Source of the DNA: Naematelia aurantialba
Lineage: Eukaryota > Basidiomycota > Tremellomycetes > Tremellales > Naemateliaceae
Assembly: GCA_021527695.1 (NCBI GenBank)
Contig: JAKFAO010000005.1
Location: forward strand, 806,001-870,000
Direction of reading: 5' to 3'
Length of the DNA stretch: 64,000 bases
How positions within the stretch are numbered: the first letter of the stretch is position 1; each line of letters opens with the position of its first letter. Under the pieces are notes generated by a model. That model worked only from the letters and a program-made list of their open reading frames with translations, had not been told where the DNA came from and searched no databases. The position numbers and the translations under genes are program-made. Shown here piece by piece: positions 11,846 through 24,457 of the stretch.

Positions 11846-13380
11846 CTAGTTCGAGCGGCGCCGCTGCAGCCTGTCTCGCATCTCCTTGCCGCGGCGCTCG
11901 CGCTCCTCGCGATCTTTGACCGACTCTGCCTCGCCATCAAAGACGACCACTTCCTCCTGCTCCGAGTCCGACTCGTGCTCCACTCCATCCAGGAGCACCC
12001 GCTCGCTCGCAGGCGTGCAGGTGATGATGGGCACGCTCAGCGTCGGGCTAGCAGTAGACATAGAGCGCAACGAGCCCGTCGGAGAGGACGGCGTGTGTGG
12101 CGAGTTGCTCAGTGGCGAGCGGGGCGAGCTCGGACGGTGCGGAGGCGGCGTAGATACCGTCAGGTTCAAGGCCGTTTGCGTGGGGGATGGCGTCCTAGGC
12201 GCCTGGAAGTATGAGCGCACAGGGGACGAGAGCGCCGGTTCAGGGCGCGACGACTCGAGTGTCGGAGGGGTGACCTTCAGCATTGGCCCCTCGACAGCGG
12301 CAGGCTTGGGAACGGGTCGCGGTACAGCCCCACCTGCCAAGCGGCCAGTCGTGCGCTGGCGCAAGAACGGGGCTAGGCGAGGCTCCTTGCCGACCGGGCT
12401 CGGCGGCGTAGGAGGCCGGGGATCATGATGACCGCCGCTAAAGATGATCCGCGGCTCTCGCCTCGTGGGACCATGTTCGTCGGTCGGTGTCTGCAGAACT
12501 TCGACACTCTCCGAGCTGGTCGTGCGCATGACGGTCTTGAGGCGTGGCTGAGTCTGGGGCAGTGGCACCGACCCAACCGAGGCGCCACGACGATGCCCTT
12601 TGGACATCTTGGCTTGGATCTGAGCGAGGCTCGGCAGCCTGGTCGTGTGGCGCGAAGTTGACACCAACGCCTGATCGCACTGCACCAGATCCGACGTGGT
12701 CCGGTTGTGCTTGGGCGGTCCAGGGATCTTGGCAAAGTCTTGCGCAGATAGGCGCGGGAAAAACTCGGGAGGAGGCCGGGACTGATCCAGGGCGGCAAAG
12801 ATCGAGTGGGTGGGGGAAGGCTCGGCCGATCTCGTGAACAACGGCAGTCGCGAGATGTTTCCCAATCCCAAGGACAACTCTGACCTCTTGGGAGCGTTCG
12901 AGGCCGACTCAATCGAGGCCGCTAGAGGACAACCCGAGGGCAGGACAAAGGAATACGACGAAGGCGAAATGGGCGGGCTCGGTGGTAATGGCGAGTCGAG
13001 CTTAGTGGACGTGCCTACAGGCGAGTCAGCTCGACCATCAGACGTGCCCTGTGCCACTTGCCTTTTGTGCGTTCTCGTCGCTCGCGAGCAGCGTCAGCCA
13101 TACCCCATATCGCTGGCCCGCTCCTTTGCCGAGTGGCACTTGGCCGCTTCGCGGTCCTGGTCCACGGGGAGGCGCGCCAACCCGCATCGTCCATTGACGA
13201 GAGGATCATGTCGTCTAGATTGGGAAAGCGAGCCAAGGTTGCGCGGAACGAGGGCGAGTTGGGGTCAGGTTGCAGCGCGGCTTCGGCCACCGAGAACGCG
13301 ATGGTTCTCAGTGGTGTCGGGTCTGGCGACGAGGGGATCATGGGCAGCATAGGAGCTGGAAGGTAGACGGCCTGCGACAT
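11846..13380 (-). CDS. Ser/Pro-rich disordered protein, function unknown
   Basis: About 490 residues. Exon 1 starts at the ATG at 13380 (MSQAVYLPAPMLPMIPSSPD) with a short predicted helical block (TLARFPNLDDMILSS). An intron of about 59 nt (near 13080-13140, acceptor preceded by GGCTGAC) joins it in frame to the main exon reading RQVAQGTSDGRADSPVG. The main exon is Ser/Pro/Thr rich with many SP and TP sites (for example FQAPRTPSPTQTALNL, HRPSSPRSPLSNSPHTPSSP), a moderately conserved-looking SLAQIQAKMSKGHRRGAS segment, and a basic C-terminus (ERERRGKEMRDRLQRRRSN). This suggests a phosphorylated regulatory or cytoskeletal protein, but no domain is recognised. The gene has an unusually long upstream region (13381-15915). 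Existence is well supported by a 1.2-kb open exon with consistent splicing; function is not. Confidence 0.75.
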
Positions 13381-15915
13381 TGTCGATGGGACGAGGACGA
13401 TGCTGATGGATGTTGGGGTTTTCGAGTCCGGCTCGTCGAGAGAAAGCTACCAGAGCTGTACGGTTTGCAAGAGAGCCGACGTCGTGGAGGGATTCCAGTT
13501 AAGAAAGCGAATCGAGCAGGCTGACTCGATCCTTTCTCACGACGGGAGTCCAAGGGGTGCGTCGAATCAAAGGAGGAACGAGTCGAATGAAAGAGGAAAG
13601 AGTCGAATGAACGTAAAAGGGGCTTTGCTTGATGACTATAGTGAGGAGTCGAGGTGTCAACGGTTGGCCGTATGAAAGGGCAGCTGAGAAGGGAATCAAC
13701 GGGGGAGACGACCAAATCGATTGGGACTGCGCGAGAGAAAGAGACGAGACGAAGGGGAGAAGAGGGAGAAGCAGGTTGTCGGAGAATGACTGCACGATGA
13801 GGGAGAGTAGCAAGGAAGATGCACGCGTTGAAGAGGGACGCGTGGATGAAGGGGGGCAGTGTTGAAGCACCGGCAACGATCAAAAGGGAGCACGGAGCGC
13901 ATTGGGCGTTGAATCAACGATCCAAACGCGTCCATTCCCCGCCTGGCCGTCTGACTGCTGGTGCAAGCCACACACCCACACACACCCCTCCTCGCGACCA
14001 CACGCTGCCACTGCGTCGGGATGGAACGAAGATACGAGCTCGGTTTAGGGACACTCACAAGAAGCAACAACCAAAAAGAAGGAAACGACCAGAGCACCAG
14101 GCTCGACAAAGCGGTCAACTCTCGACGGTGTCAAAGGATGCCCTTCTTGTACCGCGACGGCAGAGTATACTCGGGAAATGGACCGGTTGTCTCGTTTGTC
14201 GGCCAAAGTGATTCAACGAGGTACTGAGACGCGCAAAGACAGTGCCGCGAGTCGAGATGGGTGGGGAAAAGATGCAAGGTCGTCAAGAGTGCGTCTACTA
14301 TAGGATGAGGACAGCACAGGTCGTCAAGTCGAGTCGAGAGGGTCAAACGAGCGTCGGTGTAGAGTATTAGGGCAGAGAGGGGAAGCGAAGCCACTACCTA
14401 TTCGATGTACTTGATATAGAGACGATACCACACGAGTCGGTGAACCAGCACTCGACAGACCTACAGATACGGGCGCGCGAACGAGAGCGAGAGAAAGAGT
14501 CGTCTCCTGTCCGTCTGGTCGTCCACTCTGACACTGGTATATATGATTTACACCAAGTTGCCTATTCTCCACCGCCCGCCTACGGTGTGTCCCCCAGTCG
14601 CAAGCGTGGCAGCCGCTCCTTTGCTGGTCACGCCTCCTGGCGTGCTGCACCTTTTGGTACGCATCAAAGACACGCAGAGAGAAGACTGTTGGGGACCCTG
14701 AAACCAAATCGGGTGTCTTGGCGCGTCTCGTCTCTCGTCAGCGCGCTCCAGACGCAGACAGCGGGCAGCGACTCAGGGCGAGCGGCAGCGACTCAGGGCG
14801 AGGGGGAAGGGGAAAACGTGGTTTTAGCCCGTCAAACTTCCGTGCCTGTCTCATCGTCATCCCCTTTCCGGGGTACTTTTTGTCCTGTCGCGCTATTCAC
14901 CACGATGCGGGGCCACGCCAACTGGGTGCATAGCCATCTTCACTAGTGCGTCTTCACGGTTGCCGCTTGGGCTCTCGGCGCTCGGGCGTGAGCTGCTGCC
15001 TGCTCACGTCAGCCACATGCTCATGCTCGTGCTCGTGTCTGCAAAGAGGTCTCATCTGCAGCGTCGCAACTGAGTTCGTGCTAATCACACCACTCTGGAT
15101 GCTCTCGAAAGAGAAACATTTAGCAAGACACAAAAGAGACAATCGGACAGGCACGGGGGGACTGATTGTTTCTGCTCTTTCCCCCTTCCCTCGTTCCTGA
15201 CAAATGAGAGGCGACGCGCGACCCAGTCAGCTGGGGCTGTTTATTCTCTTTGCCTTCGCCCAAAACACTGATTGTGTCAACTTCGACGGGTGCGACCCAT
15301 AAACATGACAGCTTCCAGCTAGATTGGATGCACTGGCGAGGCTGGGCAAGTGATCCATAGGAACAACGTCGCCGCCAAAGACTTTGACAGATTCGGGTAG
15401 AGCTTGACCGCTTTTGGCTCGTCTAGTGCGTAGGGGCAAAGTCTTGGCATGATTATCACCGCCGAGAGGGTGATAGTATGCTCTTATCCTCTGGTGCAAA
15501 CCTCTCAAGTCGTTCCTTATCTCTACTAAGAACGAGTACATTAGACCCAAACGCACGGCTGGCTGGATTCCCAAAGCCGTCCGACCGACTTGTTACTGTG
15601 TCATGGAGAGTTGAACTGCCATGTGTTGGAACACTCCACAGGTCTCCACACGCCTTGAAAATGCCCGCGCGCCTTGGACGTTGTTGCCACGCCTACGGAT
15701 CCTACCGAACCTGTGGGAAGGATGACGTAACGCAGCGGGACTTGTGCTATGGGGTGGGACCGATTAAATGACTGATAGGCGAGGCATTTCCGCGGTGGAG
15801 GTGATCCAACTTCGCATGAAAGGATTCATAAATGTCCCAGTGGAATCGCTGATATCTGGCATCGACCATCATCTCATCCGGCAGCAGCCTACACGATCGA
15901 TCTTCAATTGCCACG
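13381..15915. other. Long intergenic region (2.5 kb) between two divergent genes
   Basis: The largest gap in the window. Near 13500-13900 the minus strand is pyrimidine-rich, as expected of a 5' leader for the unknown gene. Near 14758-14802 a 25-nt stretch containing GGGCAGCGACTCAGGGCGAG is directly duplicated. A 115-aa minus-strand frame (15227-15574) and overlapping plus frames are present but match no family I know. No tRNA-like structure or transposase motif was seen by eye. Confidence 0.5.
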
Positions 15916-18900
15916 ATGGACCTGCCTGACCACCTGCCATCCATCACCCTGCTAGTCAGGAACATGCACTGTCCGACCTGTGTCGAGTCTATCACCTCTC
16001 TACTCGCCGCCCGCCCTTCTATCCGAGACCTATCGGTCAACCTCCTCCTCCGCACCGTGACTTTTCGTGTCGACACTTCCTCATCTGGATCCTTATCAGT
16101 GCAGAAGAATAAAGATGAAGTGGTGGAGGACATCAAGAGGGTCTTAGCCAGCGAAGGCGGATTTCAGATCGAGTCCGACTCGCCGCACCACTCGTCGTCC
16201 CAACGCCATGCGACTCAGCAACGAAGTTCAAGTGGATGGATGGAGTTTTTGGACTTTCCTAAAAGGAGAAAGCAGGAAAAAGCAAGGCTTGAGGAGGAGG
16301 AGAGGAGATCAAAGCATCTCGAGCGCTGCGAGGCATGTCGACTTGGCTTGGAGCATCCCGACAATCCTCCCAGCTTTAGTCAGCCTGTAGGCGAGACAGA
16401 CGACAGAGGCAAAACCGCAAATGGCAAACCTACCGATGGCAAACCGACAGATACAGTCAAGACCACTCTGTCCATATCGGGAATGACGTGTGCATCATGT
16501 ACCGCCTCGATTCACGGCATCCTGACCGCCAACCCCGACGTGCTGCAAGTCAGTATCAACCTTCTCTCCTCCTCTGGCGTCGTTCGTCACAGGTCTACTC
16601 TGCCCGCTTCAGAGATCAGAGAGCTCATTGAAGATGGCGGTTTCGAGGCGGAAGTGACGGCTTCTGAGCCCGAGGAGTCCCCGGCTGCCGGAGCCCCGCG
16701 ACTACTACGTTCCGTCTTCGCGATCCATGGGATGACGTGCGCGTCGTGTTCGTCGACTATCGACGGCGCTTTGCGGCCTCTGGACGGTGTCAAGGAAGTA
16801 TCCATCGACCTCCTGGGGAATCGAGGAACAATCGTGCATTCCTCTGCTGTCACTGCCGAACAGCTGAAAGAAGCCATCGAGGACACGGGCTACGATGCAG
16901 AGTTGGTGGAGACGCGTCAGGTCGAGACCTCGCCGAACGACTCCTTCGGACAACCCGATACGGCGGGCGACATGCGGAAGGTCACCATCCGTGTCGAAGG
17001 GATATTCTGCAACAACTGCGTTACCTCGCTCAACGCGTACCTCGCGACCCTCCCTCTCTTGAGCTATACCGAGTTCACTTCGACAAACCACACCACAACA
17101 GTGGCGTACAAACCGCACGACCCGCTCGATATCCGGCAGATCTTGAAGGGGCTCGCTGATGTTGCACCTGAATTCCACGCAGATATCATTAGGGCGCAGA
17201 GCCTGTCTGATCGTAGTCGCGGGATCCAGCAGCGAGAATTTCGAATTCTCGCGGCGCATTTGACAGTGGCTTTCGTCTTTGCCATTCCGACATTTATTGT
17301 GTGAGTCTCTCCTGGCGGACCACCACATGAGTCTCCGCTCGATCACCACATTGACTGCGTCCCCCTGATCCCCGCATTCACTCACAGCAGCCTGTCGCAT
17401 TGTCCTTGTCATTTGTCTAAGCGACTGTGTGAGAATATGCGACTGACGATGTGGTCACAGTGCGATCGTTGGGATGGTTCTTCTTCCTGGACATAACGGA
17501 TTCAGGTCAAGGTTGATGACTCCAGTATGGGGAGCGGCCAATATCGGGACGATAGTGCTCTGGCCATTGGCGACAGTAGTGCAGTTTGGCGTGGGAAGGT
17601 ATGAGTCTCCCTTATCGGTGGATGTTCGAGCAAGCGCTGATGGATTCAGACTCTTTTACGAACGGACTCTGCACTCGCTATATCCCCTTTTCCGCCTACT
17701 TTTACCCCGCGCGCTGTTACCCCTAGCTCTCCGCCGGACGCCCAAACGTCCGTTCACTTGGCGTGCGCTCTTCACCTTTGGCTCGATGGGTAAGTCTACA
17801 CACCGTGACCATGCTACCATACCATTGTCATTCTGGTTTTCATTGCTAGGATCAATACAGCGTTGCTAATAGTGGTAGATCTTCTGGTGGTCTTGTCGAC
17901 CTCGACGAGCTACTTTGCCTCGCTGGCCATGTTAATCCTAGATGTCCGTGCTGCTCCGACGAGCCAGAGCGTTGGCACATATTTCGACTCCTGTGTGTTC
18001 CTGATCATGTTTATCCTGCTTGGTCGGACGCTGGAGAGCTACGCTAAGAGTAAGACGACCGACTCGGTGTCGCTGCTTGGGCAGCTTCGGCCGGAAAGTG
18101 CTCTCCTCGTAGATCCTGGTAGGAGAGATGGGAAGGACAGAGGGAAAGCGCATGACGACGATATGAGCTCTCACGAGGACAATGAACCTCACGAAGATAT
18201 GGACCCTCACAAGGACAGGGAATGTCACGAGGGCAAGGAGAAAAAGACTGACGAAGCCACGGGGTCTCACGGCAACGAGAAGGGGCAAAACCATGCAATG
18301 GCGCAATTGGAACAGACCGACACGGGCAGTACGGAAGCGCAGCACGGTCCGACGAGTCGCGCAATACCCGTAGAACATCTCGAGATTGGAGACCTCATCC
18401 TCGTCCCACCCGGATCCCTGCCACCCACAGACGGGGTCGTCGTCTCCGGGCAGTCAACGTTCGACGAGTCGTCCCTTACTGGCGAGTCTCGACCCGTGGC
18501 GAAGTCACCCAAGGCTGAGGTATTCACCGGCACAACCAACCTCACCTCGGCCATTGTTGTCCGAGTCACTCGGGTGGGTGGTTCTACGATGCTTGAAAAG
18601 ATCATCTCGGCGGTTTCAGACGCTTCTTCGAGAAAGGCGCCTCTCGAGAAGATGGCCGAACGCCTGACCGGCGTGTTCGTACCTATGATCGTCTATCTCG
18701 CGTTGACTGTTCTTGCCATCTGGCTGTCTATCGCTCTCACCGGCCACTTGGGGGCGGAGACAGACCGACCCGGAGGCCGCGTTTTCTCGGCACTGGAATT
18801 CGCGATTGCCACTTTGGTGGTTGCGTGCCCGTGTGGAATCGGCTTGGCCGTGCCGTGCGCTAATGCGGTGGGCACGGGACTGGCCGCGAAGAACGGGATC

Positions 18901-20545
18901 TTGGCCGTTGGTGGTGGAGAGGCGTTTGTGGGCGCGAGGAAAGTGGGCGCAGTGCTGCTCGATAAGACAGGAACCATTACGGAAGGAAGGTCGAGAGTCA
19001 CAGATGAGGTCGTTGTCCTTCCGGACCCAGGTCAAGGTCAAGCCATCCTGCTCGCCGTCCAAGAGATTGAGAGGGGATCAACACACCCGCTTGCGCAGGG
19101 GTTGGTGGAGTACCTGCAGCAGAGAGGGGACGATCATCAGCCACAACACCGTCCAACGTTGGAGGTCCTCGAGACGGAAGAGATCGCAGGCCGCGGACTC
19201 AAGGCTCAGGTCAGAAACCAGGACAAGAACGACGTCGCGGACAGCGCCATTGAGATCCTCATTGGGAACGTGCTTCTGCTCGCGGATAACGGGGTGGACA
19301 TCGACATGGAAGTTCAGAAGACGATATCGGCATGGTCGGATCAAGCGAAATCGGTGGTACTCGTGGCCAGTCGCCGCCTGGACTCCCCTTCAAGCGCAAC
19401 CACTTCCACTGACACATCCGTCCCCAGTACACCGACGACCTCCGACCAAGCCTCCGGGTCAGTGTTCAGCCTCGCAGCAATGTTCGCGCTCGCCGACCCG
19501 CCCCGAGAGGCTTCTCTCGACGTCATCCGCGTCCTTCGGGAGAGAGGGACGAGAGTAATGATGCTCTCAGGGGACAACGAGGCCACTGCGCGTGCGGTCG
19601 GGCGGATGGTCGGGATCGAACAGAACGACGTGAGAGCGGGAGTCGGGCCGGAAGGTAAAGCCGAGGTAATTAGGGAGGTTCAGGGGGAGCTGGCGGTGGC
19701 GGCGTCGCGAAATCGGGGTGAAGAGAGGGGATGGGGGCGGTGGTGGCGGAGTACGGCGGGGGACAAGGTCATGTTTGTTGGAGGTGAGTGCACGGAACTT
19801 GAGATGTGAAGAGGACAGAGGACAGAACTGATACGGCCGTACGTAGATGGACTCAACGACTCGGTCGCGCTCGCCGCGGCGGACGTGTCTGTGGCGATGG
19901 GTCACGGGTCGCAATCTACCTTGGCAGGAGCCGGTGCGTCCCTTTACGTTCGCCCCCTTCTTGTCCTCCGCTCCGTTCTCTTCCCTTCTTCCCCTCTCTT
20001 CTCCTCTACTCCGTTCTGCTCACTCGTTCCCAATGATGGTTGCTGCCGCGGCAGACCATAGCCCCTTGCTTGTGACTCGGTCTTTGACTCGAACGAAATT
20101 TGCGCTGACAGAAGCTCGTGTTTGTGTTCCGTGTCTGTATGACGGCCTGCCCATGTCGCGCTCCTGTATTTATCACGCTTGTCCTGTGCTGTCCTGCGTT
20201 GTACCTGTCCGTCCTGCGTTGTACCTGTCCGTCCTGCGTTGTACCTGTCCGTCCTGCGTTGTACCTGTCCGGTGGTGCCCGTCTCTGGCCACAGACTTTG
20301 TCCTCCTCAACTCGAGCCTCTCGACCCTGCTTCCGCTCCTGACCACCTCGCGCAAAGTGACCAACAGGCAGATCCTCAACCTCGCCTGGGCGATCATCTT
20401 CAACCTCGTCTGTCTGCCATTTGCCGCGGGCGTGTTTTACCCGGCTGGCGGGATCCGGTTGACGCCAGTGTGGTCGGCGGTGCTCATGGCGCTCAGTAGC
20501 GTCAGTGTTGTTTGTAGTAGTCTTGCGCTCAGGTGGGGCTTCTAG
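15916..20545 (+). CDS. Copper-type P1B ATPase (CrpA/PCA1-like) with multiple metal-binding domains
   Basis: Membrane pump moving copper (or a related soft metal) out of the cytosol. The ATG at 15916 starts a heavy-metal-associated domain (NMHCPTC), then a basic coiled segment with ERCEAC, two further HMA domains with GMTCASC (about 16483 and 16729) and a fourth degenerate one (GIFCNNC). Membrane helices follow. The actuator domain has LTGESRPV; the transport helix has ACPCGIGL; phosphorylation site DKTGTITEG; STHPLAQ; hinge MLSGDNEATA; and, across an intron, MFVGDGLNDSVAL. So every catalytic motif is present. An unusual His/Asp-rich insert interrupts the region before the actuator domain (18121-18350). 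Introns include a 361-nt one (19934-20294) with a 20-nt minisatellite. The stop TAG at 20543-20545 lies inside a triplicated repeat. CPC followed by GIGL rather than AIGL points to the fungal CrpA/PCA1 branch rather than CCC2. Confidence 0.92.
18160..18245 (+). repeat. Coding repeat: His/Asp-rich metal-binding-like insert in the ATPase
   Basis: Imperfect 18-nt periodicity gives SHEDNEPHEDMDPHKDREC, with His every five or six residues. It sits in a cytosolic loop before the actuator domain and is the one clear repeat in this gene's exons. Confidence 0.8.
20191..20270. repeat. 20-nt minisatellite in the ATPase's intron 19934-20294
   Basis: Four consecutive copies of GTCCTGCGTTGTACCTGTCC, ending about 24 nt before the acceptor of the final exon. 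The same intron also has a long pyrimidine tract (about 19955-20030). Confidence 0.95.
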
Positions 20546-20625
20546 ACTACAGTAGCATGCTGTCTTGCGCACAGGTGGGGCCTCTAGACTAGTAGGCTTG
20601 CGCTCAGGTGGGGCTCGTAGACTAG
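20522..20625 (+). repeat. Triplicated stop-codon region of the copper ATPase
   Basis: CTTGCGCTCAGGTGGGGC, followed by TTCTAGACTA, encodes the last residues LALRWGF and the TAG. Near-identical copies begin at 20564 and 20597, spaced 42 and 33 nt, both multiples of three, so each copy repeats the terminal codons and a TAG in the same frame. Confidence 0.9.
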
Positions 20626-20827
20626 ACCAGGCCGTGTCTGCAGCTGTTATGTGTGTGGTGGCTAGGTAGCCAAGTAGACATGTAGTCATATGGTAGTCGA
20701 TGAGAATGGTCTTCCCTGTGCGGCTACATTGCAGCATATGATAAACTCCATCTCCATGATACTATCATGCATCATATGATCATGCATCAGACAATGCATC
20801 ATAGATGACGACAATGCAACGGCACGA

Positions 20828-23800
20828 TCAAGTGAGCAGCTTGGCATTGAGCCGGCGCAGCTCTTGGGGCGTGAATCGAAGAATGACAGACAAGACTCTG
20901 ACGAGGTTGGGGCGCATCTCCTTGTGTTCGAGAAACTGCAAGATGACGTTCCGGAGGTACTGCGTGTGTGAGTCGATGCGCTGTATTCAAAGAGGATGGT
21001 GGGACAGCGAGTGATGAAACACGACGGTGGAGGAAACGGGAGCGGAAGTGGAATGCCTGGAACGGCAGCTGGAACTGGAGAGGTAGATGAGATGGCGGTG
21101 ATGAGCGGATGAGGGCGACGGTGATGGTGATGTGGATGATACTGATGATGGTGACGATGAGGGTGACGATGAGGGTGACGATTATGGTGACGTTGATGGT
21201 GACGATAATGGTGACGATGAGGGTGACGATGATGGCGGCGATGAGGGTGACGATGATATGACGCTGATAATGATGCTTGTGCCGCTACCCCACTCCACCA
21301 CTCACCTCGAGATTGACCTCCTCCTCGTCCTTTGACTTCTCGCTCGGGGCGGGACTGTCCGCGCCGCGGCCGGGCTGCATCGACCCCGCCCGCGTACTGA
21401 CGCTCACGCTCACGCTCTCTCGCGTGCTCTCGAGACTCCTGCGGTGCTCGTGCTCGCCCGTCGGCGTCGCTGGCTCGGGACTCGTCAGGCCGGACCTGGC
21501 GAGACTCATGCTCGACGAGCTCGCTGCCCCTGTCCCTGCACCCGCACCCGCACCCGCCCCGACAGACGACCAGTACCCCACTCCGGGATTCCGCTGCCTC
21601 TCCATGAGCTGCACGGACGACTGCAGTTTACGCATCTCTTCCCGCAGGGTCTTGTTGTTGTTCCGCAATTGCGTCGAGTGCGACTTGGCATCCTCCAGCT
21701 GCGATTGCAGAGTGTTGATCTGGATCTGCAGTGATGACACGTCGTCGCGGGCCGCCCGCTGATAAACGCCCCGTATGTCAGCGCGTCACAACGATGGCAG
21801 AATCGGCGAATAGCGAATCGGCGTCGCCATGCTCACTTCAGCCTCGGCAGCCACAGTCATGTCTCCCCGGATCTCATCCATCCTCACTCGCAGGCCCTTC
21901 ATCTCCCGCTCCAGAGCCCTCTTCTCCTCCTCACGCTGCTCAATCATGTTCTCCTTCTCCCGCCGGGTCCGCAGACTCTCCGCATACTCGCTCTCCTTCT
22001 CCTGCACCGTGCGCCGCAGCTTCTCCAGCTCGGACACCCGCTCTTGCAGCTTGGCCGCCCACTCTTCCTCTGCCTCGTTGCGCTCATTCTCCAGGCTGCG
22101 GATCTTGTATCGCAGATCCGACAGTTTCGCCTCGGAGCGAGCTTCCGCTTCCGCGAGAAGACGCTGGACCTCGCTGGAAGATTGCATATTCGAGTAACTG
22201 GTCTGCCGGCTGAGGGACGGCGACCGCTCCCCAGCCCGCAGCCCTTCTGGTACCCCCGACCCCAGGCCGCCGTCGCGCTCGCCGGACCGAGAGGCCGAAG
22301 CGTCTTCAAGCAACGCCGACCGCTCGTTTGCCTCGCGCAACTGAAATTCGAGCTCTTTCGTCCGGTTTTGCAGCGCCTCAAGCTCCGCCCGACTTGATTC
22401 CGCTTCGGCTTGGCGAGCTTGCAGATCCTCGAATTGCTGGTTCTTCGTGACGGTTAGCTCCTTGACAATCGCCTCGAGGCCTGCAATCTTGGTCGACTTG
22501 GCCGAGATTTCTTTGGCATGTCCAGCCTGCAAAGGTCAGCTGGTCCAGAAGGAGAGTATCTGATTCACCTTTGTCGTGATCATTTCCAACTCCCACGCCG
22601 CCTTCTTCGCCTGCAGGTCCTTCTCATACCGTTCCTTGGCACTGGCCAATTCCCTTTCGAACCCTTTCCGCAATGCATTAACCTCCCTCTCTCTGTCTGC
22701 TTTGACTTTCTCCACCTCTTCCCCAGCTTGACTCCTCTGCGCCCGTTCTTCCGCTCGGTCTTTCTCAACTTCCTCCTTCTCTTTCTCCACTTTGACGAGC
22801 TTCATCCGTACCGTCTTCAGGAGTGATATCGCCTTTGTTCGCTTCTCTTCCTCCTCCTTTGCCTGAGTCTGCGCCTTGCCCAAGTCCGCTCGTATTTGAG
22901 CGAGTTGAACCAAATCCCCAGCTTTAGAGGCGAGATTGATTTCGGCGGTGGACAACTGTGAGCGGAGTTTCGCGATGAGCTCGACCTGCGAGGCGCCCTC
23001 AAGACGATGCGTGTCCCTCAACTCGTCCATACGAGAGTCTTGCACTGTGTGATCAGCCGTGTTGGATACCATAACTTACGGTTGAGCTTGTCTTGTAGCC
23101 GCTTCATTTCCTCCGTGATCATATCTACCTTGCCTCTCATCATGGTGATCCATCCCTCCAAAGCTTCATGGTCCTGGATTCCGCCTTCCAGCGGGGTTAG
23201 ATCGCGCAAGACCTTGTCGGCGTTGTGCTTTTGAGTAAGGATAGCAGTGAAGCGTTCAGACAGTTCTACGAGCCAGAGTCAGCTCTGCGTGTATATGCTC
23301 CAGATATTGCTGATACCGACCGTCGTATTTCCTCTGAGCTGCCTCCAACTGTTTCGCAACGTCGCTTCCTGTCGCTGAAAGATCGCCATTCTCCTTGAGA
23401 GACCTGCCGCTCTCTTCCGATAGCCTGGCAGCCTCGGGTGCTTGCTCAGGAGCTGATGGCTGCTGCGCAGCAGCAGCGCCAGCATTGTTATCCTCCTTGT
23501 CTCCATCATGGATCGAGCTCTGGAGAATGATTGGTGATACGGGCGCCTCGTCGTCGGCGGGGTGCAGCGGCAGGGGCGATGCTCCGAGTGGATCTGAATA
23601 CCGGGCGGACGAGGCTGTGTCGACGACAGGTGAAAGATCAGGCGAAGGGGGCAGGGGGATCGTTGCTGGATCTTCGGGATCAGGTGCTGGAAGTGGGAGT
23701 TTGGATTGCGGCCTGACGAGCGGTGATTTGGGGAGCGAGATGGAGATGGCAGGCGCAGGCGAGCGTGGCTGCTGAGGTGTGGCTGAGGCTGATGAGGGAT

Positions 23801-24245
23801 CAGAGCCGAGGGCGAACGTTGCGGGGTTCAGGAAACGTGCTGGTGAAGAGGACCGTGACATCGACCCCGTTGCCGCCGCAGAGGCTGGGATGTCCTTGAG
23901 CTCCTGAGGACCCGGGGTTGCTGTGCTCGTGGTCACAGCTTTGGCAGTTTCAGACGAGCTCCTAAAGTTGAAGCTCTTTCTCAAGCCCAGCAGCGCATTC
24001 TCGGCCAGCGTGCCATTGGGCAAGACGTTTATCGTCGGCCGAGTCGGCGAGGTGTCGGAACGTGTGTCGGCAGCAGGACTGGCGAGGGGCGACGGCTCTG
24101 CCGCTGGTGGTGATTTGCCAGAGGCGGTGGGTGACGCTGGGTCGTGATTCTGCCCCAGAGCGCGCGCCTGCAACGTATGCCCATGCGCTTCGATGTTGTT
24201 GACGGCCGCCTTGAGGCGGTCGCCAAGCGAGAAGCCAAAGCTCAT
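20828..24245 (-). CDS. IMH1: GRIP-domain golgin (Imh1-like)
   Basis: Peripheral trans-Golgi tether recruited by Arl1. The ATG at 24245 (MSFGFSLGDRLKAAVNNIE) starts a golgin-style N-terminal amphipathic helix, then a long Ser/Pro-rich disordered part (about 24150-23420). From 23400 to 21600 the exons encode nearly continuous coiled coil rich in Glu, Lys, Arg and Leu. The last exon, after a 325-nt repeat-bearing intron (20981-21305), reads RIDSHTQYLRNVILQFLEHK then RPNLVRVLSVILRFTPQELR, a GRIP domain with the Tyr needed for Arl1 binding. TGA at 20828-20830. Length of about 950 aa suits fungal Imh1. It shares a 212-bp divergent promoter with VPS20. An insert of Ala-Gly repeats and Ser-rich sequence separates the coiled coil from the GRIP domain. 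Confidence 0.88.
21117..21262. repeat. 12-nt GATGAGGGTGAC minisatellite in the last IMH1 intron
   Basis: About a dozen imperfect copies of GATGAGGGTGAC (with GATTATGGTGAC, GATAATGGTGAC variants) on the plus strand, inside intron 20981-21305. Confidence 0.9.
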
Positions 24246-24457
24246 CGTCGAGCTGCCATGGGCTGAATCGATGCAAGCTGAATGGAATGTCGGAGAGACG
24301 AGTGGGGCAGTTGCGAAAGACTGTGCGGTAGGTTTGTCGCGCCGCGGACTCCTCCGGACTGCCATGGCATCTCCCCTTGGCTTGGTGTTGTTATACCTGC
24401 TCTGTGTATTGCAGCGCAACAGCTCATTGCCCGCGCTGCCAGCCCTCGGTCCGCAGG
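24246..24457. promoter_or_regulatory. Divergent promoter, IMH1 / VPS20
   Basis: 212 bp between two outward-facing start codons of two endomembrane-trafficking genes. No obvious repeated motif. Confidence 0.5.

Noticed and set aside
12810..13352. 180-codon plus frame opposite the Ser/Pro-rich unknown gene
   Set aside because: Antisense shadow; the minus strand has the longer frame and a well-formed intron.
15227..15574. 115-codon minus-strand frame in the largest gap
   Set aside because: No family resemblance, no splice partners and overlapping frames on the other strand; cannot be distinguished from chance.
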